From Dactylosporangium vinaceum (GTDB lineage Bacteria; Actinomycetota; Actinomycetes; Mycobacteriales; Micromonosporaceae): 64,000 nucleotides of DNA. Below, piece by piece: positions 42,792-51,854 of the stretch; position 1 is the stretch's first letter, and every line of letters begins with the position of its first letter. A program made the translations under genes and the position numbers. The notes beneath the pieces were generated by a model, which was not told where the DNA came from, ran no database searches, and saw nothing but the letters and a program-made list of their open reading frames with translations. The stretch is from positions 7,812,001 to 7,876,000 of the forward strand of contig NZ_CP061913.1 in NCBI RefSeq assembly GCF_019904175.1, in the 5' to 3' direction.

Positions 42792-43670
42792 GTGAAGGCG
42801 ATACGCATCCATGCATACGGCGACGCGTCAGTGCTCCGGCTCGACGACATCCCGGTCCCGGAGCCGGCGGGCGGTGAGGTGCTCGTGAAGGTCGCGGGCA
42901 CCTCGTTCAACCCGTCGGAGATAGGCCTGCGCAACGGGTGGCTACGCGGGGTGTTCGACCTGCGGCTGCCGTACACGCCGGGCTGGGACCTGGCCGGTAC
43001 GGTCGTGCACGGTGCGGGAGCGTTCACGGCCGGGCAGCCGGTGGTGGGGCGGGTCGACGGGGGTGCGGCGGCCGAATACACGGTGGCCGACCCGGCGCTG
43101 CTCGTCCCCGCGCCGGTGACAGTGCCGCTCGCGCACGCGGCGGCGCTGCCGGTCGCCGGGGTGACGGCCTGGCAGGCGCTGTTCGTGCACGCCGGGCGGG
43201 CGCTGGACGGGGCCCGCGTGTTCGTGAACGGTGCGGGCGGCGGGATCGGCGGCTTCGCCGTGCAGCTGGCCCACGGCGCGGGCGCTCACGTCACGGCGAC
43301 GGCGAGCCCGCGCAGCGCCGGGACCGTGCGCGAGTTCGGGGCCGCGGCCGTGCACGACTACGCGCACGGCCTCCCGCCCGGGCGGTTCGACGTCGTGCTC
43401 AACCTGGTGCCGACGGACGACGACCTGGCCGCGCTCGTCGCGCCGGGCGGTGTGCTCGTCTCGGTGACGAACCCGTTCGCGCCGCCGGCCGTGCACTTCG
43501 TCGTGCAGAACAACCCGGCCGATCTCGCGCGGCTGGTGGGCCTCGTCGACGCCGGCGACCTGCGCCTGGACATCGCGGGCGTGCGCGGCCTGGCCGAGCT
43601 GCCCGCGGTACACCGGGCGGCGGAGTCGGGAAGACTGCGCGGCAAGACGATCATCACGCCGAGCGGCTGA
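42792..43670 (+). CDS. NADP-dependent quinone-type oxidoreductase (zinc-free MDR family)
   Basis: 292 residues, medium-chain dehydrogenase/reductase fold. The N-terminal GroES-like domain (VLVKVAGTSFNPSEIGLRNG, PYTPGWDLAGTV) lacks the zinc Cys residues, and the Rossmann loop is VFVNGAGGGIGGFAVQLA. It probably reduces a quinone or enone with NADPH. GTG 42792 is chosen by alignment with family starts (MKAIRIHAYGD). It is divergent from the AraC regulator; its end overlaps the convergent phosphotransferase by 17 bases. Confidence 0.9.
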   Translation: MKAIRIHAYGDASVLRLDDIPVPEPAGGEVLVKVAGTSFNPSEIGLRNGWLRGVFDLRLPYTPGWDLAGTVVHGAGAFTAGQPVVGRVDGGAAAEYTVADPALLVPAPVTVPLAHAAALPVAGVTAWQALFVHAGRALDGARVFVNGAGGGIGGFAVQLAHGAGAHVTATASPRSAGTVREFGAAAVHDYAHGLPPGRFDVVLNLVPTDDDLAALVAPGGVLVSVTNPFAPPAVHFVVQNNPADLARLVGLVDAGDLRLDIAGVRGLAELPAVHRAAESGRLRGKTIITPSG

Positions 43671-44568
43671 CCTGCGGCCACAGGAGCCGGGCGACGTCGA
43701 GCGCGCGGCTGGCCGGTGACCAGGTGTCGCCCGGGCTCCAGTTTTCGGCCGACCACACGTCGGACAGCACGGCCTTGACGAAACCCCAGGCGACCAGGCG
43801 TTCCAGGGGTTGATCGATGAGGTCGGCGAGCTGCTCGAGGCGGCCCGGGACCAGGGCGAGCAGCGCCGGGTCGCGGTCGTCGGGCTCGGGATTGAAGAGC
43901 CAGGAGCCTATTTCGTACCCCGGGTCGCCGCTCGCGCCGTGCGGGTCGATCGCCAGCCAGGGTGCCCGCGCGGCCGAGAGCAGGTTGTCGTGGTGCAGAT
44001 CGCCGTGCAGCAGCACGGTGGCCGGGGCCGACGCGCACAGTTCCCGCATGAGCCCGGCGGCGGTGACCACCAGCTCGGCCGGGAGCGGCCCCGACACCGG
44101 GAACCGGGCCAGGTACCTGTCGAACGCGCCCGCTTGGAGCACCACGTCCGGCAGCGCGTCGCCCGGACGGTGCAGCTCGCGCATCACCGCCGCCACGGCC
44201 GCTGTCGCCTCGGCGTCCGCGACGTCCCGGGCCCGCACGCCGGGGACGGCCCGCTCGATCAGCAGGGCGCCGCGGGCGAGATCCGACCGCTGCAGGTGTA
44301 CCGCACCGCGCCCGGCGAATGCGGTGAGAGCCCGGGACTCCTCGGTCAGTGCGTCGGCCTCGGGCACGCCGAGCTTGAGCACGGCCGGGGTGCCGTCAGC
44401 GGTGGTGACGGCGGTGACGTAGTGGTACGTCAGGTCGAACGGCTCACCCACCGTCAGGTCCCAGTCGGCGGCCAGGCCGTGCAGCGTCTCGGGCAGTGTC
44501 GCCAGCCAGCGCGCGCCGGCCTCGCCCCACACGGATGTCACGTGGCGGCGCAGCGTCGGCGGGATCAC
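43654..44568 (-). CDS. Aminoglycoside phosphotransferase-like kinase (APH(6) type)
   Basis: 304 residues. The catalytic loop HGDLHHDNLL and the metal-binding AIDPHG (Asp-Pro-His-Gly instead of the usual I-D-x-x) resemble streptomycin 6-kinases; WSAENWSPGD and the tail also fit. It may phosphorylate an aminoglycoside or another hydroxyl compound; resistance is not proven. GTG 44568 overlaps the stop of the SpoIIE-type gene (GTGA), so the two are co-translated, an odd pairing of signalling and small-molecule kinase. Confidence 0.85.
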   Translation of the reverse strand: MIPPTLRRHVTSVWGEAGARWLATLPETLHGLAADWDLTVGEPFDLTYHYVTAVTTADGTPAVLKLGVPEADALTEESRALTAFAGRGAVHLQRSDLARGALLIERAVPGVRARDVADAEATAAVAAVMRELHRPGDALPDVVLQAGAFDRYLARFPVSGPLPAELVVTAAGLMRELCASAPATVLLHGDLHHDNLLSAARAPWLAIDPHGASGDPGYEIGSWLFNPEPDDRDPALLALVPGRLEQLADLIDQPLERLVAWGFVKAVLSDVWSAENWSPGDTWSPASRALDVARLLWPQVSRSA

Positions 44569-46457
44569 GCGTACGGCAGTGCGACGAGGGCCAGCACGTG
44601 GCGGGCCGGGCTGCCGGGCGGGGCCACGAGCGTGAGCTCCGTGCCGTGCGCACGGTGCCGGGCCCGGACCGCGTGCAGCGCCGCGACGCCCGCGCTGGCC
44701 AGGTGCGTCACGCCGGACAGGTCGGCCCGCAGCGGCACCGTGCCGCCGCGCGAGCGGTACAGCAGCTCGTGCTGCAGCCGTTCGGCGGTGGCGGCGTCGA
44801 CCGGGCCGGTGATCGTGACGCCGGTACCGCTCCCACTGTCGGCGATCGACATGTCCTCGGACTCCTCCGGGTGGTGGATCGGCGCGGGCACGGCGTGGCC
44901 CAGCAGCGCGGCCGGGCGGGTGACCCGGTGGCGGAGCGTTGCGACGGTGCCGGTGCCGGTGCGGTCGAGGACCAGCTCGTCGACGAGCTGGCTGGACAGC
45001 GCCAGGCCGCGGCCGCGCTCGGACACCCGCCGCGGCTCGCGCCACGGGCCCGGGCCGGCGACCGTGATCTCGGCCGTGCCCACGGTGGTCAGGCGGGCGC
45101 CGACCGCGACGGAGCCGCCGGGCGGGGCGTGCTCGACCGCGTTCGTCGCCAGCTCGCCCACGGCGTGCTGCAGCGCGAACGCGTCCTCGTCGGTCACGGC
45201 GACGGTCTCCAGCCAGGTGCCGAGCGTCTTGCGCAGCGCGCCGAGGCGGGTCAGGTCGGCCGGGATCCGGGTGTCCAGCGCCTCGGCGGCCGCCGTGCGC
45301 TGCGCGGCCAGGAGTGTGATGTCGTCGCGGTACCCCGTGCCGCGCACGAGCAGCTCGACCGTCTGCGTGCAGGCGCGCTCGGCCGGGTTCGCCTCGGGCG
45401 CGTGCAGGGCCCGGCCGGCGACGGCGTCCGCGGCGACCCGGGCGAGTTCGTCGGATGCCTCGGCCACCGTGCGGCCGGGGCGCTCGATGATGCCGTCGGA
45501 GTACAGCAGCAGCACGTCGCCCTCGTCGAGCGACGCGGCGGCCTCGGGAAACTCACCGGCCGTGCCGAGGGGTGCGGCGCCGGACGGGCTCAGGTAGCAC
45601 GGTTCACCCGACGCGGTGACGAGCAGCGGCGGCGGGTGGCCGGCCGTGCAGTATGTGACGGCGCCCGTGCGCGTTTCCAGGACCGTGACGCACACGGTCG
45701 CGGCCCGGGCCGCGGGCACCCGGCGAGCGAACCGGTCGGCCGCCGCGAGCGCCTCGGCCGGGCCCGCGCCGTCGTCGAGGCGGTCCTGGAGCACGGCCCG
45801 CAGCTGGCCCATCACGCCGGACGCGGCGACGCCGTGCCCGACCACGTCGCCGACGACCAGGGCGACGGTGCCGTCGGCCCGCGGCACGGCGTCGAACCAG
45901 TCGCCGCCGGCGGCCGTGTCCGCGCCGGCCAGCAGGTAGCTGGCGGCCACCCGGGCCGTCGGCAGCAGCGGGAGGCCGCGGGGCAGCAGGACCTGCTGGA
46001 GCGCGTCGACGACGTCGCGCGCGTGGCGGTACTGCTGCCGGATCTCCTCGGTCTGTCGCTCGGCCTCCAGTCGTGCCTTGACGATGCCTGTGACGTCGGT
46101 GCCGCCGCCGATCACGCCGCGGACCGTGCCGTCGCCGTCGAGCCACGGTGTGATGCTGAAGTCGGCGAACAGTTCGCGCACCGTGCCGTCGGGCCGTGTG
46201 ATGTGCGCCCGCCACTGCTGACCGGTCACTGGCACACCCGTGCGATACACCTGCTCATAGAGGTCGACCCAGCCCTGTCCGGCCAGGTCGGCGAGCGCCT
46301 CTCGCAGTGGGCGGCCGGCCACGTCACGGTCGCCGAGCATCAGCCGGGTGACCCGGCTGACGTCGACGATCCGCAACTGGGGGCCTTCGGCGACGAGCAG
46401 AATGAACGGCGCCTGCTCGACGGCTGAGCGGAGTGGGTCGGCGTCCATGGGACCCAT
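44565..46457 (-). CDS. PAS-PP2C-ATPase-STAS multidomain partner-switching regulator
   Basis: 630 residues. Order: PAS at about 8-130; coiled coil (LEAERQTEEIRQQYRHARDV); SpoIIE/PP2C phosphatase about 150-370 with GGDWFDAV, GDVVGHG, YSDGIIE and DDITLL metal sites; RsbW-like HATPase about 385-510 (HAVGELATNAVEHAPPGG, SERGRGLALSSQL); STAS domain about 535-625 (RADLSGVTHLASAGVAAL, phospho-Ser replaced by Ala-Ser). One protein thus holds phosphatase, kinase and antagonist modules. It would control a sigma factor by partner switching. ATG 46457 or 46448 may start it. It is co-translated with the phosphotransferase gene. Confidence 0.92.
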   Translation of the reverse strand: MGPMDADPLRSAVEQAPFILLVAEGPQLRIVDVSRVTRLMLGDRDVAGRPLREALADLAGQGWVDLYEQVYRTGVPVTGQQWRAHITRPDGTVRELFADFSITPWLDGDGTVRGVIGGGTDVTGIVKARLEAERQTEEIRQQYRHARDVVDALQQVLLPRGLPLLPTARVAASYLLAGADTAAGGDWFDAVPRADGTVALVVGDVVGHGVAASGVMGQLRAVLQDRLDDGAGPAEALAAADRFARRVPAARAATVCVTVLETRTGAVTYCTAGHPPPLLVTASGEPCYLSPSGAAPLGTAGEFPEAAASLDEGDVLLLYSDGIIERPGRTVAEASDELARVAADAVAGRALHAPEANPAERACTQTVELLVRGTGYRDDITLLAAQRTAAAEALDTRIPADLTRLGALRKTLGTWLETVAVTDEDAFALQHAVGELATNAVEHAPPGGSVAVGARLTTVGTAEITVAGPGPWREPRRVSERGRGLALSSQLVDELVLDRTGTGTVATLRHRVTRPAALLGHAVPAPIHHPEESEDMSIADSGSGTGVTITGPVDAATAERLQHELLYRSRGGTVPLRADLSGVTHLASAGVAALHAVRARHRAHGTELTLVAPPGSPARHVLALVALPYA

Positions 46458-46515
46458 CCTGTCAGGCGTGCGTCACTCTCAGGACGCCGACCGGCCCGGG
46501 CTCCATCATGGGCAC

Positions 46516-47202
46516 ATGTTCGGATTCCCCCGGCAGCAGCCCGGTGACGTCGGCCGGCCCGACCTGTTCGCGCTGCCGCCGGTCCCGGTCGGCGACCCGC
46601 ACGGCCTGGCCGCCGTGCCGGCCGACCTGCTGGGCGCCTACCTGCGTCACCCGGTCCGGTCGGTCGGCCCGCTGGACCTGCTCGGCCCGGAGGCGACCGG
46701 GTTCCTGGGCAACGCCATCCGCAAACGCATGCGCGAACGCGGCGTGGCCGGGCCTTCGCTGGAGCACGGTGAGCTGGTGCCGGGGCAGCACGCGGCCCGG
46801 ATGCGCGCGCAGGGCATGAGCGAGGAGCAGATCGAGCAGATCGAGGCGACGGTTGCGGCGAAGGCGGCCGAGCGGCAGGCGGCGGGCTGGACCGTGCGGT
46901 TCACTGACGACACGTACGCGTCCGTGCTGCCGCAGCCGCACGGTGGCGACGGCACGGGATTCCAGTCGATGCGCGACCGGTTCCGGCGGCAGCACACGCG
47001 CACCGAGTCGGAGGACCTGTTCTCGCACGCGGTGGAGCAGGTGCCCAGCACCCCGTACGAGTCCTACCACGACGGTGGCGCGCTGACGGCCGGTGGGCGC
47101 GGGCACGATGTCGCCGTGCAGTCGGCGGGTCTGCGGTCCGGCTACTTCGTGGAGATTCTCGCGGGGCTGGCCGCTGTCACGCTTCGGGTGCTCGGGAGCT
47201 GA
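46516..47202 (+). CDS. Hypothetical protein with C-terminal hydrophobic segment
   Basis: 228 residues; family not recognised. The first 75 residues are Pro/Leu-rich (DLFALPPVPVGDPHGLAAVP), the middle has a charged helix (MRAQGMSEEQIEQIEATVAA), and the last 20 residues are hydrophobic (YFVEILAGLAAVTLRVL), perhaps a tail anchor. ATG 46516 or 46507 may be used; neither has a strong ribosome site. It is divergent from the PP2C gene with under 60 bases between. Codon bias supports it as a real gene. Confidence 0.65.
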   Translation: MFGFPRQQPGDVGRPDLFALPPVPVGDPHGLAAVPADLLGAYLRHPVRSVGPLDLLGPEATGFLGNAIRKRMRERGVAGPSLEHGELVPGQHAARMRAQGMSEEQIEQIEATVAAKAAERQAAGWTVRFTDDTYASVLPQPHGGDGTGFQSMRDRFRRQHTRTESEDLFSHAVEQVPSTPYESYHDGGALTAGGRGHDVAVQSAGLRSGYFVEILAGLAAVTLRVLGS

Positions 47203-47339
47203 CCCCTGTCCATGCCTGACTGCCCGGCTGTTGTTCGGCCGGTGTCGCGTCGGGGTCGGGCCAGGGGCGGTCCCTGATGCGGCTCGGGTCGGTGTGGGCG
47301 GACGCTGTATGCACACCGATCGCGAATGGAGAGATGACA

Positions 47340-47552
47340 ATGGACAGCGTGTACGGTTCGATGCGCCGGCAGGGTCTGGTCCGGCCGCTGCACGGCCGGA
47401 TCCTCGGCGGCGTGTGCGCGGGCCTCGGGCAGCGTTTCGGTCTCGACCCGTGGATGGCGCGCCTGATCTTCGTCCTGGCGCTGCTGGTGATCCCCGGCAG
47501 CCAGATCCTCGTCTATCCGGTCCTGTGGCTGCTCATGCCGTCGGAGGCGTGA
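47340..47552 (+). CDS. PspC-domain membrane protein
   Basis: 70 residues. The PspC fold: LHGRILGGVCAGLGQRFGLD then one membrane segment (LIFVLALLVIPGSQILVYPV) ending LLMPSEA. PspC proteins take part in envelope-stress response. GGAGAG at 47328-47333 sets ATG 47340; ATG 47334 is also in frame. The MazG-like gene overlaps its stop by 4 bases, so both are translated together. Confidence 0.88.
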   Translation: MDSVYGSMRRQGLVRPLHGRILGGVCAGLGQRFGLDPWMARLIFVLALLVIPGSQILVYPVLWLLMPSEA

Positions 47553-47869
47553 CGTTAGTCTTCCGATTCGTGGAGGAGAACTTCGGTCCGGCCGGGCCCT
47601 ATGAGATCGGTTCTGCGACCTGGCCGGGGCTGGCCAAACTCGCGGAGGAGGCCGGCGAGCTCGTCCAGGTCCTGGCGAAGCTCGTCGGCGCCTCGGGGCG
47701 CGAGACGTATTACGACGGCACCGATCTGCGGGCGCGGCTGATCGAGGAGTGCGGGGACGTGATGGCGGCGCTGGCCTTCTTCACGTCCGCCAACGGGCTG
47801 AATGCCGATGTTGCGCCGCGGGCTTCGCAGAAGCTGGCGCTGTTCGAGCGCTGGCACGCTGAGGGCTGA
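47549..47869 (+). CDS. MazG-like nucleotide pyrophosphohydrolase
   Basis: 106 residues, all-alpha NTP-PPase fold. The metal-binding signature is ExxE...ExxD: LAEEAGELVQV and LIEECGDVMAAL. It hydrolyses non-canonical NTPs to NMP and PPi. GTG 47549 overlaps the pspC-like stop (GTGA) with GGAGG just before; GTG 47570 is the shorter alternative. Pairing with a PspC protein suggests a stress role, which is inference. Confidence 0.85.
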   Translation: MTLVFRFVEENFGPAGPYEIGSATWPGLAKLAEEAGELVQVLAKLVGASGRETYYDGTDLRARLIEECGDVMAALAFFTSANGLNADVAPRASQKLALFERWHAEG

Positions 47870-48016
47870 TCCGGCGCCGGCGGTCCTGCTCAGCCGCTCC
47901 GGACGCCTCAGAGTCGGACGTATCCGATTTATACCCCGACGGGGTGTTGGTTCCGCTCACCGGCGTTGACCTGCGGTGATGCGTTTTTTGTCGTACCCCT
48001 CCGGCATGATGCGGCC

Positions 48017-48856
48017 ATGCTGCTCCCCTTGCTGCTGCGCTCCTGGGGTCCCGAGACCTGTGACCCGATCGACCTTGCCGACTGGCATCCCGGCAACCCC
48101 TCCCGCGGCCAGTGCGGTGTCACCGCCATGGTCGTCCGCGAGGTCCTGGGCGGTGACCTGCTCCTCGGCCGGGTCACGTCCGGTGGCACCCCGACGGGCC
48201 ACCACTACTGGAACCGCCTCCCCGACGGCACCGAACTCGACCTCACCCGCGACCAGTTCCGCCCCGGCGAGCTGGTCGGCCCCGGCACTGTCGTCGTCCC
48301 GCCCGACGGCCCGCCGAGCCGGTGCCGCGGCCAGCTCGCGATCCTGCGCCACCGGGTCATGACGGGTCTGGGCCGCCTGCCCGCCCCCGACCCGGCGGGA
48401 CCGCCCCTGCGGCTGGCGATGGCGCTGCTGGTGGACCCCGCCGGTGCGGTGCTGCTCCGGCGCCGCTCCCCCACCACCGCCTTCGAGCCCGGCCAGTGGT
48501 CGCTCCCGGTCGCGCACATCCATGACTCCGGCGACGGCTCGGTGTCCGCGCAGCGCGGCCTGGCGGAGGAGGCCGCACGGCGGGCGCTGGCGGAGGAGGC
48601 CGGCATCGAGTACACCGACCGCCTCCACCACCACTGGCGCGGCATCCTGCCCGACGTGACCGGCCGCGCGCCGCACGTCGAGCTGACGGTGCTCGCCGGC
48701 CGCCACGACCTGGACGACGCGGGGATCCTCGCCGACGACCTGGCCGCCACCGATCTCGCGCCGACCGCGGCGATCGCGCTGCAGGCGCTAATCAAAAGCA
48801 GTCGCGCGAGCCCGGTGCGGGCCGAGATCGGGGCGCGGCGCACCGCCCCCGCCTGA
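48017..48856 (+). CDS. YunG-like / Nudix two-domain protein
   Basis: 279 residues. Residues 1-115 resemble the YunG family (DLADWHPGNPSRGQCGVTAM, VREVLGGDLLLGRV, GHHYWNRLPDGTELDLTRDQF). Residues about 130-260 are a Nudix-like domain with a degenerate box (GLAEEAARRALAEEAGIEY, with Ala at the usual Glu after Arg), so hydrolase activity is uncertain. ATG 48017 is chosen by the domain start. The 147 bases upstream have no gene. It stands alone. Confidence 0.75.
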   Translation: MLLPLLLRSWGPETCDPIDLADWHPGNPSRGQCGVTAMVVREVLGGDLLLGRVTSGGTPTGHHYWNRLPDGTELDLTRDQFRPGELVGPGTVVVPPDGPPSRCRGQLAILRHRVMTGLGRLPAPDPAGPPLRLAMALLVDPAGAVLLRRRSPTTAFEPGQWSLPVAHIHDSGDGSVSAQRGLAEEAARRALAEEAGIEYTDRLHHHWRGILPDVTGRAPHVELTVLAGRHDLDDAGILADDLAATDLAPTAAIALQALIKSSRASPVRAEIGARRTAPA

Positions 48857-48917
48857 CGGACGGGTCAGCGGAGTACGGCGGCACGACCTGTGCGGTTGTG
48901 ACGGCGATTCGGGCGAG

Positions 48918-50231
48918 TCAGGGGCGTACGGCCACGAGACCCGTGTAGTCGTGGACGGCGAAGACGTAGCCGGCGGCGACGGTCAGCATGCCCGGGAGGC
49001 CGTGGCCGAGATTCGTCCCGCTCAGGCGGTGGCCGTCCTGCGCCGACAGGGCGAGGAGCGCGGACTGCTCGCCGACGTCGTGGTGCAGCAGGACCATGCC
49101 GCCGGTGACGACGGGTGGGTGGACCGGGTCGGAGCCGATCGGGGCATCCCAGCGGATGTGGCCATCGGCGGGGTCGAGGGAGAGGAGGTGCCCGGCGGTC
49201 GTGGCGTAGACGGCGGTGGGGGCGACGGCGACGGTGTCGTATGGACGGTCGGTGCGGCACCAGCGGACCGTGCCGTCGGTGAGGGCGCGGGCGCAGAGCT
49301 GGTCGGCTGCGGTGTACACGGTGGTGGTGTCGGCGGCGGTGCCACGAAGGCTGCCCGGGCCGGTGGCGTGCCAGGCTTCGGCGCCGGTGGTGGCCTCCAG
49401 CGCGGTCAGCCGCCAGCCGTTGGGGACGTCGCCCGCCGCGGACGCGTGCGCCTGGAAGGCCGCGCCGGCTTCGACGGCCGCGGTCGCCTCGCCGATCGCG
49501 CCGGCGCCACGGGCTGCGGTCGTTTCGGGTGTGGCCGCCTCGAGAGCGGTGCGTGGTTGGGCGGTCGGCCAGAGAACTCGGGTCGGGGTGATCGTCGGGC
49601 GGTCGAAGGCGGCTTCGCCCTGGATGGTCTGGTGCCAGCGTTCGGCGCCGGTGGTTGTCGAATACGAGCGGATCACGGAGGTGGCGCAGGTGTACGTGCA
49701 CGCCTGACCGGTTGTGGTCAGGACCTGGCCGTTGGCTGTGGCGGTGTTGTCGCCTGTGTTCTCGCCCGGGATCCGGACCTTCCAGCGGACCCGGCCGGTC
49801 AGGGTCAGGGCTCGGAGCTCCGCGTGGCCGTAGCGGTCGAAGAAGAGGGCGTACAACGAGCGGCCGTCGCTCACGGGCTGGCCTATCCAGAATGCGGCGC
49901 TCGCGTCCGGGGCGAAGGGTTGGCGGGTGCCGGCGAAGGCGCGGCGGGTGATTGTTGTGGACTCCGGGTAGTACAGGGAGCCGTCTACAGCAAGCGGGGA
50001 GCGGCTCGGGCGGTCCGGCGTCGACCAGGATCGGTGACGTGGCGCTCCGAGCAGACCGGCATTCGACTGATAACCGGCGTGCATGGCGGAGCCCTGAACG
50101 TCCAGCCAATCGGTGAGACCTGGCGGTGCGGCCTGCGCCGGGATTGCGGTCTGCGCCGGTGGTGCGGCTTCGGCGGGCGGCGGGGTCAGCAGGGCTAGCA
50201 CGAGTGGCAGTGGTGCCAGTTGGCGGAGCAT
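48918..50231 (-). CDS. Secreted PQQ-type beta-propeller protein
   Basis: 437 residues. Signal peptide about 1-22 (LPLVLALLTPPPAEA). The rest carries WD/PQQ-like beta-propeller blades, each with a Gly-x-x-x-W motif: TLTGRVRWKVRIPGEN, TTTGAERWHQTIQGE, ATTGAEAWHATGPG, LTDGTVRWCRTD, PADGHIRWDAPIGSD. Metal or catalytic residues of quinoprotein dehydrogenases are not evident, so it is likely a binding or scaffold protein outside the cell. ATG 50231 follows a G-rich site. It is divergent from the PE-Pol gene. Confidence 0.85.
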   Translation of the reverse strand: MLRQLAPLPLVLALLTPPPAEAAPPAQTAIPAQAAPPGLTDWLDVQGSAMHAGYQSNAGLLGAPRHRSWSTPDRPSRSPLAVDGSLYYPESTTITRRAFAGTRQPFAPDASAAFWIGQPVSDGRSLYALFFDRYGHAELRALTLTGRVRWKVRIPGENTGDNTATANGQVLTTTGQACTYTCATSVIRSYSTTTGAERWHQTIQGEAAFDRPTITPTRVLWPTAQPRTALEAATPETTAARGAGAIGEATAAVEAGAAFQAHASAAGDVPNGWRLTALEATTGAEAWHATGPGSLRGTAADTTTVYTAADQLCARALTDGTVRWCRTDRPYDTVAVAPTAVYATTAGHLLSLDPADGHIRWDAPIGSDPVHPPVVTGGMVLLHHDVGEQSALLALSAQDGHRLSGTNLGHGLPGMLTVAAGYVFAVHDYTGLVAVRP

Positions 50232-50307
50232 GAGGTACCCCCGAGAAAGGCTGATATGTGCAGAATATGACGATTTGGAGGGGCGACGGGCGCGCGACAC
50301 TTGGGGT

Positions 50308-51771
50308 ATGTCGTCTTTGCGGTTTGTCGTGCAGTTGCACCGGGCTCGGCGGCTGCATTACGACTTTCGGCTCGAAGTGGGCGGGGTGCTCGTCAGTTGG
50401 GCGGTACCGAAAGGGCCCACGCTCGATCCCAAGGTGCGGCGGGCGGCGTTTCACGTCGACGACCATCCGATGGAGTACGTCGCGTTCGAGGGGGTGATTC
50501 CGGCCGGCACGTACGGTGGCGGGGACGTGATCGTGTGGGACGCCGGGCACTGGGTGCCCTATAAGGATGCGGATCCGAAGGCTGCGATCGCCGGCGGGGA
50601 GTTGCACATCGAATTGCACGGGGAGAAGCTGCGCGGGAAGTTCGTGATGGTGCGGACCCGGGCGGACGAGTGGCTGCTGTTGAAGAAGCGCGACGAGTTC
50701 GCGGCCGACGGGTGGGAGGCGTCGGCGTTTCCGCTGTCCGTCCTCAGTGGACGAAGTAGCGACGAGGTCAAGGCCGATCCGGAATGGTTCTGGCGCTCGG
50801 ACCTCCCGGCGGCCCGGGCGGCCGTGCCCGCGCGGCCTGGGATGCGGGACATCGACCTGGCCGGGCTGAACGCCATCCGTGAGAACGGGACCTGGGAGGT
50901 GTTCGGGCGGCCGTTGCGCGTCACGAACCTGAGCAAGGTGCTGTTTGCCGCCCGGGGCGGCGAGGATCCGGTGACCAAGCGGGAGTTGCTGCGGTACACA
51001 GCGGAAATGGCATTTGTCGTGCAGCCGTATCTTGCCGGGCGGGCGCTCAATCTGCACCGGTTTCCCGGTGGGGCGGCGACGAAAGGGTTCTGGCAGAAGG
51101 CATTGCCGTCGCATGCGCCGGACTGGCTCCCACGGTGGGCCGAGCCCGGCTCCGGCACCGAATATCTGGTCGTCGACGAGCCGGCGGCGCTGGTGTGGGC
51201 GGCCAACTTCGGCGGGCTCGAGTGGCATCCGTGGACGTCCACAGTGGACGAGCCGGAGCGGCCGTCGTACGCGCTCATCGATCTCGATCCCGGTGACGGT
51301 ACCGCCTGGGAGGATCTGCTCGTGCTGGCCCGGCTGCACCGCACGGCGTTCGAGCATCTCGAGGTGCGGGCGTGGGCCAAGGTCACCGGGCGGCGCGGCA
51401 TTCAGGTGTGGGTGCCGGTCGAGCGTGGGCCGGGGTTCGCCGAGACGCGGGCCTGGGTGGAGCGGCTGTCCCGGTCGGTCGGCGCGGTGGTGCCGGAGCT
51501 GGTCAGCTGGGCGTGGGAGAAGGCCGAGCGGGGCGGACGGGCGCGGCTCGACTTCACCCAGAACGCGGTGAACAAGACGCTTGTCGCGCCGTACAGTCCG
51601 CGGCCCGCGCCCGGTGCGCCCGTGAGCGCCCCCATCGCCTGGGACGAGCTCGACGACCCGGCCCTGCGGCCGGACGGGTTCACGATCCGGACCATCGGCT
51701 CGCGGCTGGCCGAGCGGGGCGACCTCTTTTCTGGGGTACTGCACACCGCCCAGCGACTCCCGCCGCTCTGA
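50308..51771 (+). CDS. LigD-like protein: phosphoesterase plus primase/polymerase domains, no ligase
   Basis: 487 residues. N-terminal 3'-phosphoesterase (PE) domain, residues about 1-150 (FVVQLHRARRLHYDFRLEVG, LVSWAVPKGP, VDDHPMEYVAFEGVIPAGTY). C-terminal LigD-type polymerase/primase domain, about 190-480 (LSKVLFAARGG, YTAEMAFVVQPYL, catalytic YALIDLDPGD, GIQVWVP, RARLDFTQNAVNKTLVAPYSP). Mycobacterial LigD is Pol-PE-Lig; here the order is PE-Pol and the ligase domain is absent. It likely acts in non-homologous end joining with a ligase and Ku encoded elsewhere. Confidence 0.9.
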   Translation: MSSLRFVVQLHRARRLHYDFRLEVGGVLVSWAVPKGPTLDPKVRRAAFHVDDHPMEYVAFEGVIPAGTYGGGDVIVWDAGHWVPYKDADPKAAIAGGELHIELHGEKLRGKFVMVRTRADEWLLLKKRDEFAADGWEASAFPLSVLSGRSSDEVKADPEWFWRSDLPAARAAVPARPGMRDIDLAGLNAIRENGTWEVFGRPLRVTNLSKVLFAARGGEDPVTKRELLRYTAEMAFVVQPYLAGRALNLHRFPGGAATKGFWQKALPSHAPDWLPRWAEPGSGTEYLVVDEPAALVWAANFGGLEWHPWTSTVDEPERPSYALIDLDPGDGTAWEDLLVLARLHRTAFEHLEVRAWAKVTGRRGIQVWVPVERGPGFAETRAWVERLSRSVGAVVPELVSWAWEKAERGGRARLDFTQNAVNKTLVAPYSPRPAPGAPVSAPIAWDELDDPALRPDGFTIRTIGSRLAERGDLFSGVLHTAQRLPPL

Positions 51772-51854
51772 CCTTGCGCGAACCGCTCGCGCCGTGCGAC
51801 GGCACGGGCCGCACCCGCGCGGCGTCACGGCCCGAGCCGTGCGGTGCAGCGCCG

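Noticed and set aside
44565..45045. Longer phosphotransferase starting near 45045
   Set aside because: The added residues are a shadow of the phosphatase gene; GTG 44568 overlaps its stop and matches the family start.
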